From Lachnospiraceae bacterium C1.1 (GTDB lineage Bacteria; Bacillota; Clostridia; Lachnospirales; Lachnospiraceae): 64,000 nucleotides of DNA. The DNA is taken from positions 2,243,501 through 2,307,500 of the forward strand of contig JAUISW010000001.1 in the NCBI GenBank assembly GCA_030434875.1, read 5' to 3'. A model generated the notes under the pieces. That model ran no database searches and was not told the DNA's origin. It was given only the letters and a program-made list of their open reading frames with translations. The translations under genes and the position numbers were made by a program. Positions 1 to 9,401 of this stretch are shown here, one piece after another. How positions within the stretch are numbered: the first letter of the stretch is position 1; the number at the start of each line of letters is the position of its first letter.

Positions 1-1242
1 ATCTTTATATATTATCAGTTCTTTATCCTCGCTGTAATCCGACTCCAGCTCGGTCTCCCCTGTTTTCCTGTTTATAAGCTGATATCTGTACTCAGGTGTA
101 AACCGGTCAGGCTCCGCACTCTCAAATTCCAATATGTAATTGGAGTCTCTATTATCGTAATCCAGCGTGGCGTTCACTGAAATAATACCGTCTATGTCTT
201 TTGAAAGATCATCCAGGTCTTCATAGAAATACTGAGACATATCTTCTCCTGCCTCATAATTTCTGACAACCTCTGCATAAGCCATGCTCGTTATCTCAGA
301 ACCTCTGCCGTTAAGATGCAGATCATCTGCAAAATCTGTTTCGACCAGCTCATCTCCCAGCTCTTTATGAAAATTCATATTGGCATAAAAAATACCATTT
401 CTATCAGCAATGTCATTATAATAATCGACAGCTGTCATATATCCGTCAGCATCGAAGAGCTGTCTCCTCGGAAGCGGCATTGATATCATCAGTACCTTTA
501 TCTCTCTTTCAATGCAGAGATCTATCATTTTCTGATAATATTCACCAATATACGGTGCAACCTCATCCATGTTGACCTCTAAATGAAAATTCCATTCTCC
601 GCCGTTTTCATCAATGTCATAATAATAACCATTTTTTACGTAGTATTCACTGTCACCTTCAACAGAGCCTATTTCCTCCGGTTCCCCGTTTCTTGCAAAA
701 TAATCCATTCTGCTCGTGAGATCAAAGATAAGATCACTAAGACTGTTGCCCTTTATAAATCTGAAGGTTGGAAGAAAGAGGATAGCCTCCCCAATGGTAA
801 AATCATCCCAGAAATATTCCAGCTTATTTTTAACACTCCTGATCCTGTCCATTGTTACATTTCTGTTGAACTCATTTTTTGTCTCAATTTTAAGAGAATT
901 CATACCAGCCTCTAAAACCACATATTTAGGCGTAAACGATTCCAACATATCTTTTAAGAGATAATATCGGCCCTTTACATCCTGTTCAGGCGAAGCAGCA
1001 TCACATACATTCTTGAGTCCAAGCTCATTCTCTATAATTTCCGGTGAGATACCCTGATATACCCTCGATGTTCCGACGAAGATCATATCAACATTTTCAC
1101 CTTTTTCAATAATATCTGAAATATCAGAATTCCAGTATAACGACCTGTAATTGTTACTGAAAAAGCAGAATGTAAGGAACTCGACAACTATCATAAGAAA
1201 CAATATAACAACAGGCAGCCTTAATTTTTTAATACTCTGCAT
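1..1242 (-). CDS. SGNH/DltD-like membrane-anchored partner of the MBOAT acyltransferase (partial)
   Basis: The reading frame opens with ATG at 1242 and stays open to the window edge (414 codons), so the C-terminus lies outside. An N-terminal membrane segment (about residues 7-27) is followed by an SGNH-type block I (MIFVGTSR, around residue 50) and a late DLHLNGRG motif that fits the Asp-x-x-His block, so a DltD/AlgJ/PatB-like fold is likely. Such proteins work with MBOAT proteins to put acyl groups on extracellular polymers. The start overlaps the 3' end of the MBOAT gene by 14 nt, which implies translational coupling and supports that partnership. The substrate is not shown by the sequence. 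Confidence 0.8.
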   Translation of the reverse strand, partial: MQSIKKLRLPVVILFLMIVVEFLTFCFFSNNYRSLYWNSDISDIIEKGENVDMIFVGTSRVYQGISPEIIENELGLKNVCDAASPEQDVKGRYYLLKDMLESFTPKYVVLEAGMNSLKIETKNEFNRNVTMDRIRSVKNKLEYFWDDFTIGEAILFLPTFRFIKGNSLSDLIFDLTSRMDYFARNGEPEEIGSVEGDSEYYVKNGYYYDIDENGGEWNFHLEVNMDEVAPYIGEYYQKMIDLCIEREIKVLMISMPLPRRQLFDADGYMTAVDYYNDIADRNGIFYANMNFHKELGDELVETDFADDLHLNGRGSEITSMAYAEVVRNYEAGEDMSQYFYEDLDDLSKDIDGIISVNATLDYDNRDSNYILEFESAEPDRFTPEYRYQLINRKTGETELESDYSEDKELIIYKD

Positions 1243-2818
1243 ATAGAAACCCCGAACTTGTGCCATTCATGCTTATGTTTAAGATTATCATGTATATTCC
1301 AAAAAGATAGACAAGACCTTTGACATATATCGGAAAATTCTTCATAAGCAGTATATCGCGCTTACCAATCTCTGTCAGTATATCAGACATGATCAAAGCC
1401 ACTGTTCCTATCAAAAAGAAAAATATCTTCATCTCGCTCATTCCCGGAAAAAGATCTATATAATCGCTGACTGATGAAAGCGATACTGCAAAACCCGTAA
1501 CAATTTTTTTATAATAAGCAAGAGCTGTATTCATATTATCGGAAAGTGCTATAATTCTGAAGGCACTTACTAAAAAGAAAGTTCTGGCCATCATGAATAC
1601 AGTCCAAATTCTGTTATCCTTACCTATCCTTAAGAAGCCTCTTATCTTCGAATAAACTTCCTCCAGCTCCATGCTTAAGATAATTACGATCATGTTGCAG
1701 TATCCCCAGACTATAAAGGTCCAGTTGGCTCCATGCCAAAAACCTGTCGCTGTCCATACAAACACAAGAGCCAGATAACTCGGCACAAGCTTTGCAGCCC
1801 TCATTTTACCCATTTTTCTGAAGCGTTTTCCCAGATTCTGGGCTGTTTTTCCCGTGGCTATAGGATAAAAAAGATAATCCTTAAACCATGCTCCAAGTGT
1901 AATATGCCATCTTCTCCAGTATTCTTCGACTGAGGTTGAAAAGTAAGGTCTCTCAAAGTTCTCTGCTATCTTTATTCCAAGAATTTCTGATATTCCGCAC
2001 ATAATGTCCATATATCCTGAAAAATCAGCATATATCTGCACGCCATAGAACAATGCCCCCAGTATTATATAAATACCGGTATACGGGCTATCGGAATAAA
2101 AGATCAGATTTACCGCAAGGGCTGCCGAATCAGCGATCGCAATTTTCTTTATATACCCCCAGAAAGCTCTTCTAAGTCCTTTCTCAAACCTGTCAAATGA
2201 AAAACTGTGTTCCTCAAAAAGAGTCTTTGACAACGTTCCAAAGCGGTCAAAAGGTCCCTGTATCATATGCGGAAAGTATGAAATGAAGCAGAAATATTTA
2301 AGGAAATTTCTTTCAGGTTCATACTTTCCCCTATAGACATCGACTATATAAGAAACCGCCAAAAAACTGTAATAGGAAATACCTATCGGTATAAAGAAAT
2401 CCGGGACCGGTATCTCCCTTCCGTGTTTAACGGTTCTCATAAGCCAGTCAATGTTTTCAACAAAGAATGCTCCATATTTTATAAGAAGCCATATACCAAG
2501 AATAAAGACCGCTCCAATAGCTGCCGCAAAAGTGACCTTCTTTTTACGTCCTGCAAGAAATGCCGTTCTCTCTTTTCTGTCTTTGATCTCATCTGCATCT
2601 GCTTTATTTTTAAGCTTGATCTTGTAAACTATTATTGCGCATATATATGATATGACCGAAGTCACGGCAATAAACGGTATCCCCAGGATTCCAAAGGAAG
2701 CAAAAAATACCAGATTTGCAATGATTATCAGATAAAACTGAAACTTCTTCGGAATAGTAAAATACAGAATAAAAAGCACAATAATAAACGCAATAAAATT
2801 AAACGAATTTAAAGACAT
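1229..2818 (-). CDS. MBOAT family membrane O-acyltransferase (DltB/AlgI-like)
   Basis: A 529-residue polytopic membrane protein. The MBOAT signature is visible: YWRRWHITLGAWFKDY-type motif in the middle third and GFWHGANWTFIVWG, whose His is the invariant catalytic residue of the family. Length and motif order match DltB/AlgI/PatA proteins, which pass an acyl group across the membrane to an extracellular acceptor. It sits between a TagD-like cytidylyltransferase gene (15 nt upstream) and an SGNH partner (overlapping downstream). This context suggests O-acetylation or D-alanylation of the polymer built by the operon. No dltA or dltC is present in the window, so acetyl transfer is the more economical guess. 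Confidence 0.93.
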   Translation of the reverse strand: MSLNSFNFIAFIIVLFILYFTIPKKFQFYLIIIANLVFFASFGILGIPFIAVTSVISYICAIIVYKIKLKNKADADEIKDRKERTAFLAGRKKKVTFAAAIGAVFILGIWLLIKYGAFFVENIDWLMRTVKHGREIPVPDFFIPIGISYYSFLAVSYIVDVYRGKYEPERNFLKYFCFISYFPHMIQGPFDRFGTLSKTLFEEHSFSFDRFEKGLRRAFWGYIKKIAIADSAALAVNLIFYSDSPYTGIYIILGALFYGVQIYADFSGYMDIMCGISEILGIKIAENFERPYFSTSVEEYWRRWHITLGAWFKDYLFYPIATGKTAQNLGKRFRKMGKMRAAKLVPSYLALVFVWTATGFWHGANWTFIVWGYCNMIVIILSMELEEVYSKIRGFLRIGKDNRIWTVFMMARTFFLVSAFRIIALSDNMNTALAYYKKIVTGFAVSLSSVSDYIDLFPGMSEMKIFFFLIGTVALIMSDILTEIGKRDILLMKNFPIYVKGLVYLFGIYMIILNISMNGTSSGFLYAEY

Positions 2819-2833
2819 AAAATATCCTTTATT

Positions 2834-3229
2834 TTAGAGATTCTTTTTTATTTCCGAGGAACAGATTCCGGGAGTTCTCTTAAGCCTCACAACTTCCTTG
2901 CCATGTTCCCTGCACCAGTCCATTGCCCTCAAAAAGCCTGCATGATTCTGATCTTCTCCTACCGCAAATACGTCAAAATCAATCTCTTTTACCTTTTCAT
3001 CTACATCCGTATAGCTTGTAACCTCATCAACAACCTTAAGTCCGCTGATAAGCTCTTCTCTCTGTTCTGTGCTGTAGAGTACCTTGGCGTCCGGTTTATA
3101 TTTAAGGATATAATCACCGTCCTGTACAGCAACTATTAAGTAATCGCCGTGTTCTTTTGCCTGCTTAAAGAGTCTTAAATGTCCAAGATGAAAATAATCA
3201 TAAACTCCGACTGTAAGTACCTTTTTCAT
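2834..3229 (-). CDS. TagD-like cytidylyltransferase
   Basis: A 131-residue nucleotidyltransferase of the glycerol-3-phosphate cytidylyltransferase family. It has the family's HxGH motif (YFHLGHLRL, near residue 16) and the C-terminal RTPGICSSEI motif, a variant of the RTxGISTT signature. It should join CTP to glycerol-3-phosphate or a related polyol phosphate, giving the donor for the CDP-glycerol-type transferase encoded immediately upstream. I take the ATG at 3229, which has an AGGA ribosome site 7-10 nt upstream; a TTG six bases earlier is the only alternative. Family relatives act on other alcohols, so the exact substrate is open. Confidence 0.88.
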   Translation of the reverse strand: MKKVLTVGVYDYFHLGHLRLFKQAKEHGDYLIVAVQDGDYILKYKPDAKVLYSTEQREELISGLKVVDEVTSYTDVDEKVKEIDFDVFAVGEDQNHAGFLRAMDWCREHGKEVVRLKRTPGICSSEIKKNL

Positions 3230-3231
3230 GA

Positions 3232-4497
3232 TCAAGCTTCCTTTCTGTTTTCTTCTGCCACTTGCTTTTCAATATTGAATGAAGTGAGGTAATCCACTGT
3301 CCTTTTTGCAGCCTCACCCGGATATTTCCATCTTTCTTCCCTTACTTCCGCTCTGCCCTTTGCCAGCGGATCTTTTTCCTTAAGTTCTTTTATGATATTT
3401 CCGATATCATCTAATTCATCCTCTTTTAAAGTCTTTCCAAGACGCTTATGCGCATCAAATCTGTAAAGACCCTCTTCATTGAGCCACCATGCATCATAAG
3501 GCGAAAGATCAAATGATGTATCCGCACACAATACAGGCTTATCAAAGATCAATGCATAATCAAATATTACACTTGAGAAATCCGTGATCATAATGTCCGA
3601 ACGGTTCAGAACTTCAAAGTTATCGTTGTCCCTGTTCCACTCCAGTCTGTCAGATTCAGGAAACTCCTTCATCAGACTTTCCATAAGCGGAATCTCAGAT
3701 ACAAATGACTGCGGATGAGGTCTTACAATCACATGATAATCAGTTTTATCTAAAAGTGTTTTAATAAGCTTTGCACCGAATCTCGAAAGAACTGAACTCT
3801 TTCCCCATGAGGAAGCAACTAATACGTTGATCTTATCATTATTTACACAGCCAAGATCTTCGAGTCTTTTTTTCATTACATCCATATAGGCAGAACCAAC
3901 ATAGACAAGTTCTTTCTTTTCTATATTTCTGAGCTTCTCCATGTTCCTTATGTTAGTTTCCTGGATACTTCCTGTTAAAAGAACAGCATCATAATAATCG
4001 AGACCGAACATTCTGTATAAAGCCGCATCTCCGGTTGAATGGAAAATATGAACATATCTGTCAACATCTGCCGATCTCTTCCACTGGTAGACATCAAGCC
4101 CCGGTGTCGTTGCAAGCACAGTTCCGGCCTTGGCAAAATTAAGCCTTGCAAAAGCCTTGTTTCCGGAACCTATAAATTCACATTTTACATGCTTATAGTT
4201 TTCCTTAAGTGCCGGATCCGCCTCGGCAGCAGTCCAGTATACCAGATCTATGCCTCTTCTCTCGAATTCGTCACATATAGGCTTAAAAATGCTCCAATAC
4301 CATTTATTATCACTAAAAATAAGATAGGGTATCTTTTTAGTTCCCGCTGCCGCTGCTTTTCCTCCGCTCAGGAGAAATTTAATTTTCAATATTGCTTTCT
4401 CTGCAAAGAATACCGCTGCCGCTGCAACACCAATCAAAACAGAAAAAAGCATGCTTCCCGTTCCGGGATCGATATAAAGTAGAATTCCCGTATTCAT
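3232..4497 (-). CDS. CDP-glycerol:glycerophosphate glycerophosphotransferase family protein (TagB/TagF-like)
   Basis: 421 residues. An N-terminal hydrophobic segment (about 15-35) tethers a GT-B-like polymerase domain with the family's conserved RPHPQS motif and the DFSSVIFDYAL motif that binds the CDP-activated polyol. Family members polymerise or prime glycerol- or ribitol-phosphate chains on the inner membrane face. The start has AGGAG 8 nt upstream. It lies 5 nt downstream of the YidC/sulfatase fusion and is directly followed by the TagD-like gene, so donor synthesis and polymerisation are in one operon. Whether it primes, polymerises or only decorates a glycan cannot be told from sequence. 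Confidence 0.9.
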   Translation of the reverse strand: MNTGILLYIDPGTGSMLFSVLIGVAAAAVFFAEKAILKIKFLLSGGKAAAAGTKKIPYLIFSDNKWYWSIFKPICDEFERRGIDLVYWTAAEADPALKENYKHVKCEFIGSGNKAFARLNFAKAGTVLATTPGLDVYQWKRSADVDRYVHIFHSTGDAALYRMFGLDYYDAVLLTGSIQETNIRNMEKLRNIEKKELVYVGSAYMDVMKKRLEDLGCVNNDKINVLVASSWGKSSVLSRFGAKLIKTLLDKTDYHVIVRPHPQSFVSEIPLMESLMKEFPESDRLEWNRDNDNFEVLNRSDIMITDFSSVIFDYALIFDKPVLCADTSFDLSPYDAWWLNEEGLYRFDAHKRLGKTLKEDELDDIGNIIKELKEKDPLAKGRAEVREERWKYPGEAAKRTVDYLTSFNIEKQVAEENRKEA

Positions 4498-4502
4498 GGA
4501 CT

Positions 4503-7256
4503 TTACTCCTCTGCCGCTTTATTATCGGCTCCTAAATTTGTCCAGTTACTGCTGTCAAAAATATCATCATGAACTGAATACCATGCCCAGTCGCCTGTAT
4601 CAAAGGTTTCACCATTGTTTTCCCTTACAGAATGATTATCCGCTGTGGTAACTATCTGATCATGAGCATTCTTTTCATCACTGCTTATAAGCTTTCCTGT
4701 GAAAGGATTCGTCATATCATCGATAAGGCCGCTCATAGCCATTGTTGGTACATCGGCATTTGTCATAAAGCTGTCATCCGTCTCGCTCTCACTGTCAGCA
4801 AAGTCTTTATACATGAGCAAGGGATTCAAAGCCTGAACATCAAGACCGTCATCCATTATCATATAATCAAACTGACCAAGTCCATATCCATGATCAGCTA
4901 CGATGATTATCCTTGTATTATCATAAACGCCCTCTTCTCTCAGGTAATCAAACCATTCTCCAAGTCTCATAAATGAAGACATATTTACATGATAATGATA
5001 AGGTGTCGGATCATTTAATACATCCGCAGTCACACCATCGATCGTATAATTTGATATATCCGTATAATCACCATTGTTCACATGCTGCTTTGGTGTATAA
5101 TCAGGCAGCTGAAGCTCAACAGGATTATGAGGCATCGAGTTCTGCATCATAAGGAACTGGTTCTGATCATCATCTGTTATTGTCGTAAGCTTTTCAAGAT
5201 TTGACAATACTGCATAACGCTCAAGAAACTTCTTGGTAATGTTTGCTTCTTCAACAGAAAGATAATAGCCCTTATCATATACCGAAGGCTGAAGCAGTCT
5301 CGGCATTACCCTGTAAAGACTGTAGAAGAAAAAGTTTCTGTATCTCTGCTGTGAATTATAGGATTTTTTCTCCTCATCGGAAAGAAGTGAAAAATACTCA
5401 CCGTTTTCCGTATTCACTGCCTTTATACCTGAAAGTCCATCATAGATCGAAAGATCCGGTGTTGTCTTATATCCTGCATTAGGCGGATCCGCAACAGTGA
5501 CATTATAGCCATTTTCAGAGAATAGAACAGGCATAACCTTCAACGCCTCATCCGATTTATCCTTAAGAAGCTCATCATCACGTGCATTCATTTCCGTCGG
5601 GGTATATTCATATCCTCCGAAAATAGCCGGAGCGCCGTAATTAGTATGCTCTCCGAAAGAAATAGTATTGGGGTAATAAGTAAATCCCGCAAACTGTTCT
5701 TTCAGTTCACTGTTTTCATTGAACATATACGGCACATAACCACTGATAGCACGGTCGAGCATAAGTACGATAACATTTTTTCCGCTCTTTGAAAGAGTTA
5801 TGAATGGTTCAGCATTTTCAGAAGCTGCCTTGGCCTCTTTAACGTCATCAGAAGCAGCAAGCTCTGAATTAACCTTCATAAGATTTACGCCTGTAAAGAT
5901 CAGCGAGCCAAGTAAAAGTGCAAGACTGACCTTTTCAATAACCTTGGGAAATCTGTGGAGAAGCCATGCTGCCACGATCATTATAATGAGCAGTACAAGT
6001 ATATTCACTGCCATTTCAGCAAGCGTAAACGAAGGTATCCTGTCAAATATCAGATCGATCGTTATGCTTCCGAAATTTCTGTTAAAGCACATATAATTTA
6101 CAACTGCTGCTATTGAAATAAGGTAAAGAACGAGATTATATACTCTTCTGCCCTTCTTATCCGAAAATCCGTAAAGGATTATCCCGCCCCATACCAAAAA
6201 ATATCCGGCACAGATTGAGAGATCCGTAAGAATATATCTCAAAGGATTGATGTAATCATCCTTATCCACAAACTCCAGCGGTGAAGCGCCTATAACTGCC
6301 AGCGGAATGATCGCTCCCATGAAAAAAGTAAGGAATACCCCAAAAGTAACCGTCATTTTAACCGATGCATTCTGGGGAATATATTCTGCAAATTTCTTCT
6401 TTAATATACCGCCTCTTTTAATAAATCCGGGATGCTCGATCCTGAATCTTGGGATATTGCATATTATAAAGGCAATGATCATAAGGGCATTTCTCGTAAC
6501 AGAGTAAAGAAGCCCTTTCTCTGCAGCCACGATAAATATCACAAGCGACGCATAAGAAATAAGATATGCCAGCACCTTCTTCGGATTGGGCACAAGCTTC
6601 ATAAAAATGTTTTTTGCCAGCGAGAAGAGATTGTTAAGTGTCCAGTAAAAAACAAGTCCTGATGGACAATGATAAAGAAATACCAGGAAGAAAAGAGCCA
6701 GTATATAAAGCTGAGCCTTATCCTTAAGCCTGAAACCTCTGGTATAAATATAGCCCGATATAAAATTGATCAATGTCATTAATATAGGAAGAAGATTGAG
6801 TGTAAGCCCTCCTATATGTATGAGCTGATCCGGAGTTCCAAGGTTCTTAAATATAAAGAAAGATGTCCCGTTCAGCAGGCTTAAGTTTGAAAGGTATCTG
6901 TAAGCTGCTGTAAAAAAAGGAATCTGAAGAAGCAGCGGCAGTGATCCTCTGAACACCATAAGAGGAGAATAATTCTGCTGCCTGTAATAGGCCTGCAGGA
7001 TCATAAAGCGCTCATCTCCCTTAAAGGATTTCCTTATATGTTTAATATAGGGCGCCATTTTTTTCTGGATCTCTCTCTCTTCATCCTGTATGGCATCCGC
7101 CCTTCTGTAAAGAGGGAATGATAAAAGATTAACTCCGAGACTGACTCCTATTATTGCAAGCCCCGGATTTGAAAACGCCCGGTAGCCTATCGAAAAGATA
7201 AGCTCCATGATCAAAACCAGCGGCATAATTATTATGTTATATAATATCGTAAGCAT
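4503..7256 (-). CDS. Fusion of YidC/Oxa1-like membrane domain and LtaS-like phosphoglycerol transferase/sulfatase domain
   Basis: 917 residues in two parts. Residues 1-235 look like YidC/Oxa1: five membrane segments, a charged cytosolic hairpin after TM1 (RRADAIQDEEREIQKKM) and the late NNLFSLAKN motif. Residues 236-460 add about six more membrane segments. From 485 onward there is an alkaline-phosphatase-superfamily domain with a metal-binding Asp (VLMLDRA, D501), a likely nucleophile Thr (EHTNYG, T538) and the DHG motif at 788-790. Such domains move phosphoglycerol onto teichoic acids or glycans outside the cell. It heads the teichoic-like operon, with AAGGAGC ahead of the ATG. No frameshift or internal start separates the halves, so the fusion seems genuine. 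Confidence 0.85.
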   Translation of the reverse strand: MLTILYNIIIMPLVLIMELIFSIGYRAFSNPGLAIIGVSLGVNLLSFPLYRRADAIQDEEREIQKKMAPYIKHIRKSFKGDERFMILQAYYRQQNYSPLMVFRGSLPLLLQIPFFTAAYRYLSNLSLLNGTSFFIFKNLGTPDQLIHIGGLTLNLLPILMTLINFISGYIYTRGFRLKDKAQLYILALFFLVFLYHCPSGLVFYWTLNNLFSLAKNIFMKLVPNPKKVLAYLISYASLVIFIVAAEKGLLYSVTRNALMIIAFIICNIPRFRIEHPGFIKRGGILKKKFAEYIPQNASVKMTVTFGVFLTFFMGAIIPLAVIGASPLEFVDKDDYINPLRYILTDLSICAGYFLVWGGIILYGFSDKKGRRVYNLVLYLISIAAVVNYMCFNRNFGSITIDLIFDRIPSFTLAEMAVNILVLLIIMIVAAWLLHRFPKVIEKVSLALLLGSLIFTGVNLMKVNSELAASDDVKEAKAASENAEPFITLSKSGKNVIVLMLDRAISGYVPYMFNENSELKEQFAGFTYYPNTISFGEHTNYGAPAIFGGYEYTPTEMNARDDELLKDKSDEALKVMPVLFSENGYNVTVADPPNAGYKTTPDLSIYDGLSGIKAVNTENGEYFSLLSDEEKKSYNSQQRYRNFFFYSLYRVMPRLLQPSVYDKGYYLSVEEANITKKFLERYAVLSNLEKLTTITDDDQNQFLMMQNSMPHNPVELQLPDYTPKQHVNNGDYTDISNYTIDGVTADVLNDPTPYHYHVNMSSFMRLGEWFDYLREEGVYDNTRIIIVADHGYGLGQFDYMIMDDGLDVQALNPLLMYKDFADSESETDDSFMTNADVPTMAMSGLIDDMTNPFTGKLISSDEKNAHDQIVTTADNHSVRENNGETFDTGDWAWYSVHDDIFDSSNWTNLGADNKAAEE

Positions 7257-7327
7257 ATTTTTGCTCCTTGTTTAAAAATCCACACAAACAACAATTATAC
7301 AATATTTGCATTTTTACTACAAGCAAG

Positions 7328-7357
7328 TTGTTAAAATGAGCCTTTTTGACGTATAAT
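7328..7357 (+). promoter_or_regulatory. Predicted sigma-A-type promoter of the CotH/GT-C gene pair
   Basis: TTGTTA at 7328-7333 and TATAAT at 7352-7357 are separated by 18 nt, a near-consensus vegetative promoter. The predicted start is about 30 nt ahead of the ATG at 7394. It lies in the divergent gap facing the teichoic-like operon. Confidence 0.55.
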
Positions 7358-7393
7358 ACATTGGTACAAAGATAAAAACAAAGGATTTTCAAA

Positions 7394-9400
7394 ATGCCCG
7401 ATAAGAAAAATTTACTCATAATAGTTTCAGTTATTCTAATATTAATACTTAGTACAGCCTACAGTTTTAACAGTGCCTTAAAAAATATGGCTGATCTTTC
7501 CGCTGATGAAGAAACAGTCAAAGAGGCCAACGTTTCATCAGATGATCTTTACTGGGATATTTCATCCGACCTCATTGCAACACGTACTCCCTCATCAAAT
7601 ACAGCGATGAGCAGTATATACTGCCTGGTAAATAAAGAAACAAATCCCGAAAAAATTTATATATCTGCAATCCAGGGATCAGAAAATATCTATTATTATT
7701 TCTTTCTTCCCGCTTTTGGAGATTTTTCCGAAACCAGACTTATGTTCGGAAATTACAGTACGGATATAAGTCATATAACTATTACCGATATAAACGGAAA
7801 TGCAGTTGACATTCATAATGGTGACACTATCTCCTTTGCAGCTGATGCCTCAATGTATACAGCAGAGTTCTATGATAATAACAACGAGATCTTTGACAGC
7901 GGTCTTCTTTTCTTTAAGAAAGCAAATGGAAACTCTTCTATATTTATAGACACAACAAGCGGTTCAATGGATAATGTCCATTCTGATAAATCCGTCAAGG
8001 AAAGCGGTAAGATCAGCATATTTAATGAAAGCGGTCATTCAGAGCTTTCATCTAAGCTTGATTATATTAAGGGTCACGGAAATTCCACCTGGAAAAGATG
8101 GAAGAAGCCCTATCAGATAAAGCTTAGTTCTGCAGCCGATATACTCGGAATGGGATCTGCTGATAAATGGATACTCCAAAGTAATGTCTATGACGCTTCC
8201 GCAATCCGCAATTCCCTTGTTTTCTCCCTTGCAGAAAAGGTCGGCCTCAAGTACACGCCTGAACAGAGACGCTGTGAACTCTATCTGAACGGAAGATATG
8301 CCGGTCTTTATCAGATTTCCGAAAAAGTTGAGATCTCAGAGGAACGTGTCAATATTAAAGACCTGGATTCAGCCAACAAAGAAGTTAATTCTTATTCAAG
8401 TCCGGTCAACAATCCCGGTGATATCAGCGGCGGTTACCTTTTAGAGCATGATTTTGCTGAAAGACTCACCTCCGGAGAAAGCTATTTCAGAACTGAGGGT
8501 GAAGACGGTTACGTTATCTGCAGCCCGAAATATACTACAGATGATGAAAGCGAATATATTTCAAATATATTCCAACAGGTAGAAGATGCTGTATGGAGTG
8601 GTGATGAAAACCTTTCCAAGCTCATCGATATGAAAAGCTTTGCTGATAAATATATCTTAGACGAACTTGTCATGAACGATGATGCCGGAATTACGAGTGC
8701 TTACTATTATAAAGATTCCGATATAAACAGCAGCCTGCTCTATGCAGGACCGGTTTGGGACTACGATCACTGTCTCGGCAAACATGCTAATCGCCTGATT
8801 GGTTATCCGGATACATTAAATTTCTGGACAGGAAATTACCGCAACTCAACAAAGCTCTTCTTCGGACTATACACATGTCATCCCGAATTCCTTGAGCTTA
8901 TCAAGTCAGAATGGACGGATAATTTTCTTCCGGCTATAAATGAGATGCTGGAAAGCGGTATTGCAGAGCTTTCAGCAGAGGTTGCCCTTGATAACGGAAT
9001 GAATGAGATACTTATAAACGAAAGTGCTGACACTGTATCAACCGATACAGAAACCGTAAGCTCACTTTTATCCTACAGACGTGATGTCTTAAGCAAGGTA
9101 TGGCAATATGATGCACCTCTTCATATCGTATATTTCTACGAAGAGGACGGACGTGATGCCACAGAGGTCGGAGTTCCCGACGGTAATGAGATCGGCTGGC
9201 TTCCCTGGGGCAATGAGGAGGAAAACACTGACAACGCCAATGATGAGCTTGAAGATGAGGGTTCCACTGACGACGATGCCGAAACCGGTGATGACGAAGA
9301 GGAATTCGAGGGCTGGTACGACATGGATACCGGCGAAGCTGTAACCCAGCATACGATAGTAACCAGAGATATGAGAGTAAAGGAAAAAACTGACGACTGA
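7394..9400 (+). CDS. CotH-kinase family surface protein
   Basis: 668 residues. An N-terminal membrane anchor (about 7-25) precedes a long extracellular region. The CotH kinase domain (about 200-510) shows KGHGNSTWKRWKKPYQIKL, the GLYQISEKVEI stretch and GPVWDYDHCLGKHANR, which carry the ATP and metal contacts of this atypical protein-kinase fold. The C-terminus is very acidic and ends in an InlB-repeat-like motif (GWYDMDTGEAV). In other bacteria CotH proteins phosphorylate spore-coat or surface proteins; here the context is glycan export, and its target is unknown. The next gene starts one base after its stop codon, so the two are cotranscribed. A second CotH gene lies at 13650-15938. Confidence 0.88.
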   Translation: MPDKKNLLIIVSVILILILSTAYSFNSALKNMADLSADEETVKEANVSSDDLYWDISSDLIATRTPSSNTAMSSIYCLVNKETNPEKIYISAIQGSENIYYYFFLPAFGDFSETRLMFGNYSTDISHITITDINGNAVDIHNGDTISFAADASMYTAEFYDNNNEIFDSGLLFFKKANGNSSIFIDTTSGSMDNVHSDKSVKESGKISIFNESGHSELSSKLDYIKGHGNSTWKRWKKPYQIKLSSAADILGMGSADKWILQSNVYDASAIRNSLVFSLAEKVGLKYTPEQRRCELYLNGRYAGLYQISEKVEISEERVNIKDLDSANKEVNSYSSPVNNPGDISGGYLLEHDFAERLTSGESYFRTEGEDGYVICSPKYTTDDESEYISNIFQQVEDAVWSGDENLSKLIDMKSFADKYILDELVMNDDAGITSAYYYKDSDINSSLLYAGPVWDYDHCLGKHANRLIGYPDTLNFWTGNYRNSTKLFFGLYTCHPEFLELIKSEWTDNFLPAINEMLESGIAELSAEVALDNGMNEILINESADTVSTDTETVSSLLSYRRDVLSKVWQYDAPLHIVYFYEEDGRDATEVGVPDGNEIGWLPWGNEEENTDNANDELEDEGSTDDDAETGDDEEEFEGWYDMDTGEAVTQHTIVTRDMRVKEKTDD

Positions 9401-9401
9401 T

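Noticed and set aside
583-964. Plus-strand open frames of 82-110 codons near the window start
   Set aside because: They run antisense to the minus-strand SGNH/DltD-like gene, which has clear family motifs and runs off the window; they have no ribosome sites.
7237-7419. 60-codon minus-strand frame upstream of the YidC fusion
   Set aside because: It overlaps the start of the fusion gene in another frame and crosses the divergent promoter region; no ribosome site.
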